A stretch of 64,000 nt of DNA from Reticulascus tulasneorum (Eukaryota > Ascomycota > Sordariomycetes > Glomerellales > Reticulascaceae), in assembly GCA_001557505.1 (NCBI GenBank), contig LSAX01000002.1:1984001-2048000 (forward strand), given 5' to 3'. The position numbers were made by a program, and so were the translations under genes. Positions 12,001-23,185 of this stretch are shown piece by piece (position 1 is the first letter of the stretch; the number at the start of each line of letters is the position of its first letter). Under the pieces are notes generated by a model, which saw only the letters and a list, made by a program, of their open reading frames with translations, did no database searches and was not told the DNA's origin.

Positions 12001-12641
12001 ATAAAGCGGGCATAGCCGTGCTGGCGAGCACGTCGGATGAAGGGTATAAGAAGACGGTGGTATGGCCGGCGTATGATGGCGACACCATCGCCATCTCCTC
12101 CGCAGACGAGCTGGGCCGACCGAAGCGCGATCCGGAGAAGAAGACGAGCGGGCCGCACTTTTACTTCGAGGGCGAAGACATCGCAATTGGGGGTGTTCTT
12201 GTGAAGGGCTCGAGCGTCGCGACAGCCATGGCGGCTGGCGTAGCCAGCCTGCTGATTGCGTGCCACCGCATTGCGAGGGATATCCAACCCGAGGACTCCG
12301 ACGTGTGGGTGCGCAAGCCCGTGTCGGAAGGGGAGGAGGACCAGCAGATGCTGCGTTGGGAGACGGTGAAACGGTGTTTCGCGGAGATGACGGACGGCCA
12401 GCAGGACAGCAAGTATTGCATGCCGTGGAGATTCTTCCCCGAGACCCCGAATGACTGGAAAATTGGCGATGCAGCCAGCGTGCACAAGTGGATTTTGAAG
12501 AAGTTCCGTGGTCTCAGTGGTGAGTGAATCCCGTTTTTTTCCGGCCTATTCTTCTCAGCTGTGCCTTGTGGGAGTTGTGCTAAGCCATATTCTACAGTGA
12601 TTGCGAATGAGAAAACAGGGGTAGCAAGCAAGGAGGATTAA
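9043..12641 (+). CDS. multidomain subtilisin-like (S8) protease with N-terminal helical/LRR-like repeats
   Basis: Best model: exons 9043-9105, 9157-10420, 10560-11158, 11228-11257, 11343-12519 and 12598-12641, giving 1,058 residues. The first intron is the least sure; without it translation would start at ATG 9223 (1,015 residues). Residues 60-440 are helical, ankyrin-like repeats. A region with CELYVKD, VLDWRRVDL, VKILHLYASG and LQELHITIVL resembles the leucine-rich domain found before S8 domains in fungal proteins. The protease domain has Asp758 (AIIDSGI), His800 (DTHGTQMA) and Ser943 (KGSSVATAM), an intact triad. The oxyanion-hole Asn position reads STSDEG, with Asp at about 884. There is no signal peptide, so it is probably intracellular. 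S8 domains are a known effector class of fungal NLR proteins; here the protease is a separate gene near one. Confidence 0.85.
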
Positions 12642-13547
12642 GTCTGGGGCATTGTTATTAATATTACTCAAGTAACTGAGCATCTCACACGGCCAGAGAA
12701 GGTAGGATATTGGTTTAAGTGGCGGCGGACCTGTTGCTTTGAAACATCTACTATTATAGTTAACTGGCTGGGTCTGTGGTTCGCAGACTGCGACCCCATG
12801 ATGTTTTAACGTCCTAGTCCTTTTTCTTTCGCTCGTGAGCTACTACAAAGAAATAGTCACAGGTCAGCAACTAGCCAGAACTTCGCCAGCGCCACAATCT
12901 CTGCAGGTTGAATCTTCCAACATCCAGCGAGGTTCTTCCGTGCGGGTGCAAGCCAATTACATATGTATATCAAGGCAGCAGGTGGCTGCCAATAATTAAT
13001 GTCTGAAAACAGTTTTGGTGTGTTCAGAGCTTAGCCTGTAGGTAAAGTAGTTTTTGTCTCAGTTGTAGATTTCACTACTTAGTCTGTAGCTAAACTCCTG
13101 GTGGCTATCATCAATCATGTAATGAAGCAGTTCACGGCGTGGCCAGTTTAGAATTTCATGATTTTTTGGCTTAACATGATATACTCCAACCCCCCCTTTC
13201 CCATTATTTTCTTCTTTTCTTTACATCCACTTCAGCTTTAAAGTACGATTTCAACTTGAACCGAACTAGGGCCAATTAGTCGAGTGTGTTAAGACTTTGG
13301 TTTGCAGGTCTTGGGTGCTTGTATTTGCTAACTTCTACTCGATGGTTCACTTTGCTGTGTCTTTTAGAGCTCACTTAGACTTGAGGTCCTTAGGTGGTTG
13401 GTTGGTTCTAGGTTGAGGGCTTAAACAATGAGATGGCCATACCACTTTCTACATCTACCTATTTGAAGAAGCGTTCTTCTTATGCCATTGGATATATGAT
13501 TGACCTGTTGTAAAATTAAACAAAATATATGTACAGCGATGCCCGCA
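12642..13547. other. intergenic, AT-rich, no gene seen
   Basis: About 900 bases between the ends of two convergent genes. It is rich in T and A with GGTTGGTTGGTT-like short repeats near 13396-13410 and has no open frame of note. It could be decayed repeat DNA, but no element is recognisable. Confidence 0.5.
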
Positions 13548-14486
13548 TCACCAACAACTTGGATCTTCGCAATATCCCTTGATAGGTAGCCACCTCACAA
13601 AGTATACAACTCCAATAAACAACACAAGCTCCGCATGCAGGCGCCCAATGTCAGATGGTCTTTTAACGGCTAGCAGCATCGAGCCATTCTGCATCAGCCA
13701 AGCCGCCGCACAAGTGCCAAGGATTGGAAACCAGAAATGCCATAGGGCCGTGTTGAATTTACACGGTCCCAGCCAGGTGTGCGCCACCGCAACCAGTATG
13801 ACCGATAACAGAAAGGAAACCAGCCCACCAACAGAGTACGGCCACTTGTTGGCTTGCTGAAGCGTCGCGCATAGCTGGCATAGACCCTTTGCGTAACCGA
13901 ACCATATGTCCAGAATCCCTTTGATGTTGTCTCTTGTCTTGGCGGGCAAGAAGTCGTTGACGTTTTCCTTGGTGCCGCATACCGGCTTTTTGAGGGCTGC
14001 CACGAGGAACAATGTGGCCCAAATGGGGAGACCAGCGAACAGGAACCAGTCGGAATATCCCAAAACTCTCTCGTTGTGTAGTGCTCGGTATGGGACTGAA
14101 TCTGGAGGTAATAACTGCGCAAAGCTTCTACCGCCAGCGCGGAGAAGATGACGGCCGCCCAGCCAGAGGAACAGCACCCGGCTAATCATTCCAAATGCCA
14201 CTGCCCAATCGTCCCATGTCGCTGGTGGCTTGCTGGGCTGGTCTTCTACAACGTTGTCCAATAGTTTAGCGTTGTGTCTCCTCGTCAGGAACAGGCATCC
14301 CAAGCCCACTGCAGCAGCCAATACCAAGAAGATTGAGGTCCACAGAGCTATTTGGGTCCATTTCCTATAACGAGCAACGGGTCGCGGAGGAGGAGGTGGT
14401 GGCAGTGGATCATAGTTGCCTGCTGGTTGCGGCGGAAGCCATTCCTGGGGAAGTTCTTGTAATCCCAGTTGAGCACTGGGATCCAT
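13548..14486 (-). CDS. multi-pass membrane protein of unknown function
   Basis: A single exon of 312 residues runs from ATG 14486 to the stop at 13548; the frame is open slightly further but without another ATG. The first 50 residues are proline-rich (PLPPPPPPRP). Then come about six hydrophobic segments, among them IALWTSIFLVLAAAVGL, FLFAGLPIWATLFLVAA, FLLSVILVAVAHTWLG and ELVLFIGVVYFV. This points to an integral membrane protein with a cytosolic Pro-rich N-terminus. There is no transporter, GPCR or enzyme motif I can name. It is convergent with the subtilisin gene. Confidence 0.65.
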   Translation of the reverse strand: MDPSAQLGLQELPQEWLPPQPAGNYDPLPPPPPPRPVARYRKWTQIALWTSIFLVLAAAVGLGCLFLTRRHNAKLLDNVVEDQPSKPPATWDDWAVAFGMISRVLFLWLGGRHLLRAGGRSFAQLLPPDSVPYRALHNERVLGYSDWFLFAGLPIWATLFLVAALKKPVCGTKENVNDFLPAKTRDNIKGILDIWFGYAKGLCQLCATLQQANKWPYSVGGLVSFLLSVILVAVAHTWLGPCKFNTALWHFWFPILGTCAAAWLMQNGSMLLAVKRPSDIGRLHAELVLFIGVVYFVRWLPIKGYCEDPSCW

Positions 14487-15121
14487 GAGGCTGGTCGGAT
14501 GGAGCGAGATTACCCCCCAAAACCTCAAACTTCAGTCAGGCAGGCCGGCCGGCTGAAGTTTATTATGCGGCTCTATCAGTGAATGCGGTCTTGATTGAGT
14601 TAGAGAATGCAATGTGATGATGAGAATGAGGACAAAAAGGCGTTGTACTTGTCTATCTGCAATGAATGGCAGCCCAACGTGGCGCGGGGCTATAGTGCTG
14701 AGGCGCAGCGGCTCAGCTCTGAACGCGTGCTCGAGCCCCTGCCAATCGCGTGGTTTTGCTGCCAAGGTGTGAGCGTTGGACGACTTTCCAACCACGACAC
14801 TTCACTGAACCAACCACGAATACTCGTTAGGTACATTCTCCGTGGAATCATGGACCCCTCGTGCATCCTACAGTTAAGCTTTGTCTCAAGGACGCATTGT
14901 TGGCTACCGCATTAGTGGTTCTGGGGGTTCGTCTCCAACACTGAGCAAACGAGCTACTCTCCATATCCAGTGCTTAGACTTGCATGCTTTCATCAATTTC
15001 AATAGCCTCCTGCATCTCCAGCTGCCTGACCAATACCCAGGTTGAGTAGCCCATAATTCGAGTGCCAAATGTCAAAGACTCTTCCCCGTTAGGGTATCCA
15101 GACATTGGGGTCCTTGTTAAC
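14487..15121. other. intergenic, no gene seen
   Basis: Contains the promoter of the membrane-protein gene and the 3' flank of the P450 gene. The frames present are short and unsupported. Confidence 0.5.
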
Positions 15122-18100
15122 TTAGTCAAATACATCCGTTGCATATCTCTCATTCCTGATCGACTCAAACCACTTTTTGGCCCCTTCATAATCCAAGTCC
15201 TTGAACTTTTCGCTATCCATTTCACGAGCCATCTCGAGAACCAGCTGGATGCAGGCATCTTCCACCCCCTTACCCACTTCCCGACTGCCGCACACGAAGA
15301 GCTTCGCCCCCTTCTTCCACAGGTCGAAAAGTTCCAGCTTGTCGTGAAGCAGCCTGTCCTGGACATATTTGCACCCCTCGCTCTTCTCCGTCGCTTGAGA
15401 ATACGCTCTCCGGATGTCAACGGCACCCATCTTCTCCCAGCGATCGAATTCCTCTCGGTAGAGATCGTCCGTGTCGGGGGATCTGCTGCCGTAAAAGAGG
15501 AGTGCAGGTGCAAGGTTACGTCCGGCTCCGAGCATAGCTGCTCGCTCTTGGACAAACCCACGGAACGGAGCAATGCCAGAGCCGGCGCCGATGCAAATGA
15601 TGGGGGTGTTCTCGGCGTCCCGGGGCAGGTGAAAGGCGACATGTGAATGTCGAACGGAAACGTGGAGCTTGTCGCCTGCTCTCAAGGCCGCAAGGTAGCT
15701 TGTGGCTACACCGACGTGACGCCCGTGGCCGGAGAGTGACGGCTGGTCGAGGAGCGAATAAGTGAGCGTAACGTGGGCCGGATTCCAGAGCGGCGATGAG
15801 GATATGGAACTGTGGCATCTTAGCACATGTCATGGGCTGGCTTAAGTGGTAACCTACTATTGTCGAACCCGCATGGGAGGCAGCATGCCGAGGAACGAGC
15901 CAATAGGGAGAGAAACGGAAGGGAACTCGTCGAGCAAATCAAGAACAGATCTGCGCTTTTGAGAAACCTCCTCTTGGTAATCATCTCCCGCAAGCTTTTC
16001 GAGCTTCTCGATTGTGTCCTCGTCCGTGGTTGCCTCCATCAAAGCAAGAATATTCTATGATAGCGGTCAGTCTCTGTCACGGCACAGTATGGTGTTGGAA
16101 CAAAGCACGAAGGCTGCTCACCCTCTTCGTGGCCGTTTGGGCCAACTCGACGTAGGCGCTTAGAATGTCGAACGCCGATATAGCCTGGTTGGTCGGCAAT
16201 GGAGTTTGTCGATCCGCCGAAATGGTCAGGTGTGCATCCCAAGCTAACTGGAACTTGTGGAATGCACGAGCAATGTTACCCGGCGGGTTCAACGGCAGTA
16301 TGGCGAGGTAATCGCCTGACTGGTATGCCATTCCGGTCGGTAGTTGAATCTCGATATGCTTCTTCTGGGCTTCACCAGAAGTCGTCAGATCCTTGGCAAC
16401 TGAGACTACTGCCTCCTGGACATCTTGTCGCAGAGTGGATGTTCGCGGATTGGAAACCACGACAGATAGACCAGGCTGCAAACCACCAGCATCTTCGCTC
16501 GCTGGCACGCCGTACTTCCTCGAAAGGGCGGGCCATAAAATCTCATCTTCCCAGGATTCGAAGTCGCTGAACATGTCTCCTTCTGCAGCATCTGCCGCGC
16601 CCATAGGCACGATCCGGGTCCCACCAAGGTTCTCTAGCACAGTATCGACCAGGGTTGGAATACGCTGGTAGGTCTGGATCCAGTCATGATGGCCTACATC
16701 GGCAGGATTAGTGAGACACGGATACTGAGAACAGCGATGGACCACGCACCACATGCGAAGACTGCATAAGCCACATTTTCCATCTCATTCCCTTTCAGAC
16801 TTTCGATCCACGCGCAAAAGTGCGCCGCGTTATCTGGGGCCTCGCCTTCGTAGGAAGCCGTGATAATCACCACGGGTTGATCAGTGGGCAGTCTCTCATT
16901 TGCCGCATCCAGTGAGTCTACTACTGACGCTGTGAAGCCATGTACCGAAGCGTCAGCTGCAAGTCTGTGGGCTAGAGCCTCGCAGGTTCCGCTGTTAGAG
17001 CCATAGTATATAGCGAAAGGAGTTCCCTTGGACCCGTTGGCGCCCTGATTGCCTGCTTCCTGCTTGTTTGCTGGTCTGGAGGTAAGTTCTGCAGTAGGGA
17101 TCGGTGTACCAGCTAGGCGGTGCTCTAGCTCTGTGGGAGTCATGTTGTGACGCAGCAGAGCTCGCATGTAGAAGTCCTTTGGCTTGATTGTTAAGGACTC
17201 AGAGATCTGAAGCACGTAGTTTGGATCATCCATGATGAAGTTGAAGTTTTGCAGAAGTATCGCCACCGCGAGCAGAGATTCTTGCCAGGCGAATGGCCGG
17301 CCGATACATGCCCTCATGCCATTACCGAATGGCTTCCAGCAATTTGGGAACTCTCTCTGTAGGCGGGCGAAGTTCTCATCTAGCATGCGCTCCGGCTTGA
17401 ACTCATTTGCATCTTCACCAAATACGAGCGGGTCAAGATGTGCCTTTCCGAGGAGTGCTATGACAGGCTCGCCCTTCAATACCGGGTATTTGCCACCTAG
17501 CAACGTGTCTTCCCTAGGCTCCACGCCGAATGCCGGGATAGTGGCGCAGAGTCGAAGGGTTTCCCGGAGAATCTAAAATGATGCGGTGAGCATTGGCTGC
17601 AAAGTACTTCAGAGTTGCCAAGGTCACTTACGGCAGAGATATACGATAGCTTGGACAAGTGTTCGATCTTGATAGGCGCCCTTCCGATAACATCATCGAT
17701 CTCCTGTTGTGCTTTCCTGTAGGCAGCTGGATGCTTGAGCAGCTCGTAGAAAACAAAGGAGAGCAGCCCAGAGGTTGTCTCGTGACCTGCAATGAGGAAG
17801 GTGATCAAGTTATCCGTGATACTCGAATCGCTCATCTTCTGTCCCGTCTTGGGGTCCACCCCGTTCAACATGGCCGACAATAAGTCCTTCCTGCCGGTGA
17901 GATTCTCCTTCCTTGCCTTGAGCACACTGTCGGAGGTCCGCCGCATCAACTCAATGTCGGCATGGAACTTCTGCTCGGTTTTGCGGAAGAAGAAGCTGGC
18001 GAACTGGGGCCTCCTGTTACGAGCTTCGCACTCGACGAGGAACTCACCCATGGCATCAATGAAAGGATGCATCTCCTCGTGGTAGTACGAGTTGAAACGG

Positions 18101-18757
18101 AAGTCCATAGCACAAAGAGCAATGGTGTCAAGAGCAAGACGAGTGAAATCCTTCGTCACCATGATGGGTTCCACTGGGCCTTGCCGTGCCCATTTCAGGG
18201 CCATTTGACTCGCAATGTCGTGCATCTCATCAAACATTCCTCTGATAGAGACTGGCCCAAATGCAGGCATCAGGATTCGGTGAGCAATGCCCCAATTGGG
18301 CTCATCTCCTCTGGCCTTCGCATTTGTCAGTCTTGCTACTTATGAGGTTTCGAGGAACTCTTACTGTGAACAAGCCATCGTTGACTCCAGCCCTTACTTC
18401 CTGATTCATTGTAAGCCACTCGGTTACTAGGAATAGATCCACCTGACCTACGCACCCCTAGGACTGAATTCAAGGACTTCTCAAATCGGCTTTCATCGCA
18501 GACCTCATTCACGAGCCTGTTGTTCGTGATGAAAATGACGCTCTTCCCTCCAGGGAATTTGACACGAAACACCTCACCTAACAAGAGTAAGCTGTGTTCA
18601 AGGTATAGACAAGAACTCAATCTGCGGGCACACGCGCACCGTATGTATCGGCAAACCGCTGCAACGTTTGCAGTGGATTCTCAGGGTCGAATTCGGCGAT
18701 GTTGCCCACGAATGGTAGCCCTCTGGGCCCGGGGATGGAAACGGGCTCTTCTGCCAT
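15122..18757 (-). CDS. CYP505: self-sufficient cytochrome P450:NADPH reductase fusion (CYP505 family)
   Basis: Eight exons join to 1,079 residues: 18757-18640, 18577-18456, 18400-18365, 18315-17632, 17572-16750, 16693-16122, 16054-15858, 15809-15122. The N-terminus has the proline-rich IPGPRGLPFVGNI and no membrane anchor, so the protein is soluble. P450 marks are AGHETTS (I-helix), ETLR (ExxR) and FGNGMRACIGRPFA with the haem cysteine near residue 409. The reductase follows: FMN binding (IYYGSNSGTCEALAHRL), FAD binding (RQYSISSSP) and NADPH binding (GAGSGIAPFRGF). CYP505 enzymes (P450foxy, P450 BM3 relatives) hydroxylate fatty acids near the omega end, passing electrons within one chain. All domains and key residues look intact. 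The third exon is only 36 nt. No pathway genes sit beside it. Confidence 0.95.
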
Positions 18758-20460
18758 ATTGGTGTCTACCAGTTGGCGCCAGAACTGGTTGATGTCCTTT
18801 GAAAAAGAGAAAATATCTCACTACTATCTAGAGTAGTGGCGATGGCCAACACAGGATGAAGCTATTGGGAGATTGGACGGAGGGGGAAACTCGCAGAGAG
18901 TGATTTGTGTGGCAACCCCTCTTCGGAGCTTCAGGCAACCAGTCATTAAATAGGGCAGAGGAGCAGCTGAAGCTGACGTGCGAGCCGTCCAACGTAGCTC
19001 TCCATTATGGGAAATAATATACGATCTTCAATTTAATACGCACGTCCAGTCACCTGCAGGTCTTCGACCGCATGCTTGTTGTGTTGGGCGCCTTAGTGTG
19101 AGGTGGTAGTGTAGTTTCCAGTGAAAACGACATGCGCCACGCTCACGCGTTGGCAGCCAAGGATGTTGGTGCATGCCTCAGACAAAAGATTCATACAGGA
19201 GTGGGTACGGTATATTATCTACTCGCCTATAACATCGCCCAAGGTCACCTTTGTATCACCAGTGTGCAGGCAGCTAGGTTCCTACAAGACAGATACCTGT
19301 CGCGCAGTCACACCCAGAGATGCCAACGTGCAGACAGTGCACTCCCGTCCTATGACTGCCCCCGCAAACTTAATCCTCAAATACTGGTTGGCCAACAGAT
19401 CGACGGCTTCCGGCAGAGGGAAGCTGACGCTGACTGGGTACATCCTCGTAGAACATCTGCTGCGGTCACCCACATGTGTAAGTTATGGACCTATTCTATG
19501 GAAAAGCGGACCCAACCTAGGGCCTTCACAGCCTGCGGCTGTAGGCTCTCCCCCTGATTAGCCACAGATGTGATAAGATGTGCTAAAGACTGGACTTATC
19601 ACCAACATCTGCAGGACAATGCAATTGAGTCGGTCAGCAAACTGTTTCAGTGAGAGAAAGCGGCAGCCGAACATGATATCATCTTAGTTTGTACAGTCAA
19701 TGATGCCTGTCCCCTGGGTCTGGGTGCAATGAAATCATATTTACCTGAAGCTCTCCAGCGCTCTAAATCCACCTCCGCTGGCAGTGGGTTTAAGGTTGGG
19801 GGATGCGCTGTGGTTTAGCGCCACGGAACATTATATTGAAGCCCGTGCCGAATCTGGAAATTTGGCGGGGTGCAGACCAATCACGGCGCTATACACCCCC
19901 CATTCTTAGCGGTATCAACGATGAGACGGTGGTGCTGGTGCCCATATGGGGCATTGCTTTCAGTGGGAGACCTGCCAAACGACATTGAAGCAGACTGTGA
20001 ATGTGCAGTTTATCACCTTGCTCAAATGTTGCATGATTCTTTCGAATTCGTTCCCCAATTACAGATGGTTCGTGCCGGTTCATGGCTAGGCTAAGGCAAA
20101 GATTCCCACAATTGCGTGCAGGGCCACGCCGCATCGCCACGGAAGACGCTAGTGATGCCCCATCTATGGCGCCTTGGCAATCACTAGAATGAGACAGGCG
20201 TTGTCAAAGACAATGACATAGAGCTCAGCTATGAGAGAAAGCACAGGAATAAGATCCCATCCCGTTCTATTGGTTTGAATACTGCGGCTTGCAGCATTAA
20301 TCAATTGAATCGGTCTCGTTCTTCACCAGCACCGCCTAGCCCTGCGTGCCCTGGTCGTCGAGTCCAGTCTGGCCGTGGCCATCGCATGCTTGACTCCATA
20401 TCACAAAGATCCTTTGTTGGAGGATTTGTGACGCGCAATTGGGGGAGTCTATGGATTCGC
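18758..20460. other. intergenic, no gene seen
   Basis: About 1.7 kb. Two overlapping plus-strand frames of 141 and 146 codons near 19121-19561 are both featureless and cannot both be real. The P450 promoter should lie in the first few hundred bases. Confidence 0.5.
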
Positions 20461-21926
20461 TCATCCGACTATGGACGACGATCCAAAGCATCCCATGAGT
20501 ATTATTGGCTCGTCATCCACTCCCGATCGAATCCAATACCCAGTGCTCGGGAGACGGGAATCTGTGGCGATCGACGAATTGCTGACCTTACGCCAGAATT
20601 CCTTGTACTGCCAAAAGCCCTGTCCTCTTGTCTTGACCTTTGCTCCTTCATTATCTTTGGCGAGTTTCTTGAATGCTAGTATAGGCACAGCTATGGTAAA
20701 TCTCTCAAGTTTCGAACCATGGCCCTTCGCCAAGCCATCACAAGCCTCAAGGAATAGGTGCTGAAGAGACGTAGAGCTTCGACGAGCTTCTGAACCTGTG
20801 AGCTCCTTGAAGTAGAAGTTGTCAATAGAAATGAGAAGATTCCTCAGCCTCGGGAAGTTGGACTCGTTGACGACGGAGATTAGCTTGTGGATGTTCTGCC
20901 ATCGTTCCAGCTCACTTATCCGAGGATCGTAGCCCTGCCATGGTTCTAGTTTCCAAAGGAGCTCCAGGGACGTGATAGTGGCCAGCCTTTCTGGCAGGAT
21001 TGCCGTGGGGAGATGGGCAGCAAAATCCAGGGTCTGTATGAATATCGTGTTTGTCCCGTACAGTAGGCCAATAGTTTCGGTATACCTGTAACTGCAAGCG
21101 GGTGACAAGCACCTGGTACACCTAAACCCGACCTCGATATTCAAGCTGGTGTCCAGGAGAGGACCATTGAATATGCATGCCTTTGCAAGTCTGCATTAGG
21201 TTTTCTTCTAATAGGCTGCAGTCTGGAAACTCAAGACAATGTCTTCTCAGTAACAGCTAGAATATCCAGGTCGAGTCCGAGTGTATCCGGATTTGGTCAC
21301 CCGGTCGCGCGCATGTCAGCATTGCAAGTTGACTAGACACATGCTTCCATCGTGTAATTCAAATGAAAGCCAACGGTCGAGGCTCTTGAATAATGAAACG
21401 TGAAAGTGGCCGTTGGAAGGACTTACGCATGGCGGCAGGACAGAAGCCAGCCCATGACTCCCACAAAACATTCAAAACGGGGGCCATTCTCAACTGCAAT
21501 ACACCCGCCGCTTCCTTTTCTGCAAGTATCGAAATGAAGCGCTTCTGAGCCTACATGGCGATGGCAGACACTACTCCACCACCGCCACGCTTTTGGCATA
21601 CTTGTATCGCCATCTCCATCGCCCAGCCCAGCATGGTACGGGCCATGAGGAATAGGATGTGCAAGCTCAAGGTCCATGTGGAGCGTACGGTTGCCGAAGG
21701 CCATGAGATAGATCCGGTTTCGGATTTCCGGAGGCAATTTCTGGAAGAAAGAGCTGGCAGCCGTAGCTGAGAGGTTGAGAGGCAATCCCTTGTCTGGATC
21801 TGGAGTAATGCATCTTGGTCTGGGATTTGGGAGGATTGGGAACCCTTCGGGTTCGGGGAGATTTGGCACTGCACTAGGCTCCTCACGTCTCAGTCTCTTT
21901 CGCAGCCAGTTCTTCAAGTTAGTCAT
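20461..21926 (-). CDS. DUF7730/2EXR-like fungal protein
   Basis: Exons 21926-21427 and 21085-20461 give 374 residues. The 341-nt intron (GTAAGT...TTACAG) is long for this genome, but the joined frame reads CRHAYTETIGLLYGTNTI, which fits the family. The N-terminal half has the signature FFQKLPPEIRNRIYLMAFG, an F-box-like helix found in a large group of fungal proteins (2EXR/DUF7730), and WRWWSSVC-type Trp residues. The C-terminal half has LPERLATITSLELLW and a closing GYWIRSG. Members are abundant in Pezizomycotina and have no settled function. There is no signal peptide or membrane segment. ATG 21926 (MTNLKNWLRKRL) is the first in frame after an upstream non-ATG stretch. Confidence 0.75.
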
Positions 21927-22720
21927 TTCATGAATGAAAGTCGCGGGACGCAGGCTGATAATATGTCGAGAATCAAGGGCTGGTGGCAAGACGGCGTCAA
22001 AAGTAGAGCTGATGTAACATGCGGGGATTTCCCAATCGGGCCTCAAATCTTAGCGACGACCAGATTTCGATATGGTACGAGGTTTAACCACAAGCACAAT
22101 GCCTAACAATGGAAGCGTCAACAGATTACAAGGGCAATAGCGAGTGTCTAGCTAATTGCGGCTTTGAATTGATGATCGAGTTGGTCTTCAACCAAAATCT
22201 TGGGCACTTCCAGCATGCGATGCGAGAACGATATACGACTGTACAGTTGCCAGGTTGTACGAGGTCTGCACGTTGCAACAACCGTAGCACGTAAAGGCTG
22301 TAGCAAAGTACATCCAGTGGTAGAGGCTGCTGGTTCTCTCCGAAGGAGATTTAGGCACCATGAACATCATGGAAAAACTAATATCTGGAGTAAATGCCCT
22401 TGGAGTAACCAGATCTTATGAGACGCGTCGTTCAGTTCAGCCTCATGCATGCATAACCGAGTACTCTGATCCAAACTGGGAGTGGTTCCTGCCCGGATAC
22501 ATGTGCACTAGCAACATGTAAACCTTTGCTCCAATGTATGCGTCATACGAGACGCTCTAAACGAAGGGAGGAACACTATTGTCAAAGCATTGTCCAACTT
22601 CGAATCGGTGTGAAGTCAGAGGGTAGAAATAGCGTTGGTCTATTTCCTTGCTTAGTTCCAATTCCATGTTCCTTTCGTCTATTACCATATATATACAATG
22701 CGTGTCTTACGGCGGAAGAC
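21927..22720. other. intergenic, no gene seen
   Basis: About 800 bases with only short unsupported frames. It contains the promoter of the DUF7730-like gene and the 3' flank of the complex I gene. Confidence 0.5.
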
Positions 22721-23185
22721 CTATGGGTTCTGAATCGATTGAGCTTGCGTCAAGTCCTTCTCCTTCCGCGCGGCCTGTTCCTTATCCCACTCGACTAGCT
22801 GCCTCGTCCAACTAAAGATGTATAGTCAGCATTCACTTTTGCCAGAAGTTAGACCTCTTCTTCCTCGGGATACGCACTATCTGCTGGGGTAGAATCGGCC
22901 TGGCTCTGGCATCTTGTATCGAACCTCCTTCTCCGCACTGATTTTCCATACAACAGCCATGATGCCAAACATCACGGTGCCCATTATGAATGTGTTCTGC
23001 TTCCAGTTTGCTGGCTGGCAGTACCAGCCACCGGACGGTGACCAGACATGCTTGGGGTATCTTTCGGGTGGTTAGAGAGCTTCGAGGTGGGTTCCATGTG
23101 GCAATTCACTCACGGTACTTTCGCGCCGCCACCCTAGAGATTGATTAGCAATTGACAGAGAGTAATGGATTGATGACCTTACCAT
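22721..23185 (-). CDS. small accessory subunit of mitochondrial complex I (NDUFB4/B15-like)
   Basis: Found only by splicing. Exons are 23185-23183 (just the ATG), 23133-23114 (20 nt), 23060-22878 and 22811-22721, giving 98 residues. Introns of 49, 53 and 66 nt have GTAAGG, GTGAGT and GTGCGT donors. The protein begins MGGGAKVPYPKHVW, continues SPSGGWYCQPANWK, has one membrane helix (TFIMGTVMFGIMAVVWKI) and then EKEVRYKMPEPGRFYPSRYW and a charged tail. This layout matches small fungal NADH:ubiquinone oxidoreductase subunits; the order Asn-x-x-MG-helix-E-x-x-x-x-K resembles NDUFB4. It should sit in the inner-membrane arm of complex I. The exact subunit name is from memory and less sure than the gene itself. 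Confidence 0.8.

Noticed and set aside
11490..12485. 331-codon open frame on the minus strand
   Set aside because: It lies antisense to the subtilisin domain exon, which has clear catalytic motifs; it is a shadow of GC-rich codon use.
14974..15642. 222-codon minus-strand frame, and a 194-codon plus-strand frame at 15062-15646
   Set aside because: Both overlap the last exon of the P450 reductase, whose NADPH-binding motifs fix the true frame.
15122..18757. Secondary-metabolite gene cluster around the P450
   Set aside because: No polyketide synthase, peptide synthetase, terpene cyclase, transporter or pathway regulator is next to it; the FAS genes 34 kb away are the primary-metabolism type.
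19121..19561. Two overlapping plus-strand frames of 141 and 146 codons
   Set aside because: Neither has a recognisable domain, splice partner or good start context, and two frames over the same bases argue for chance.
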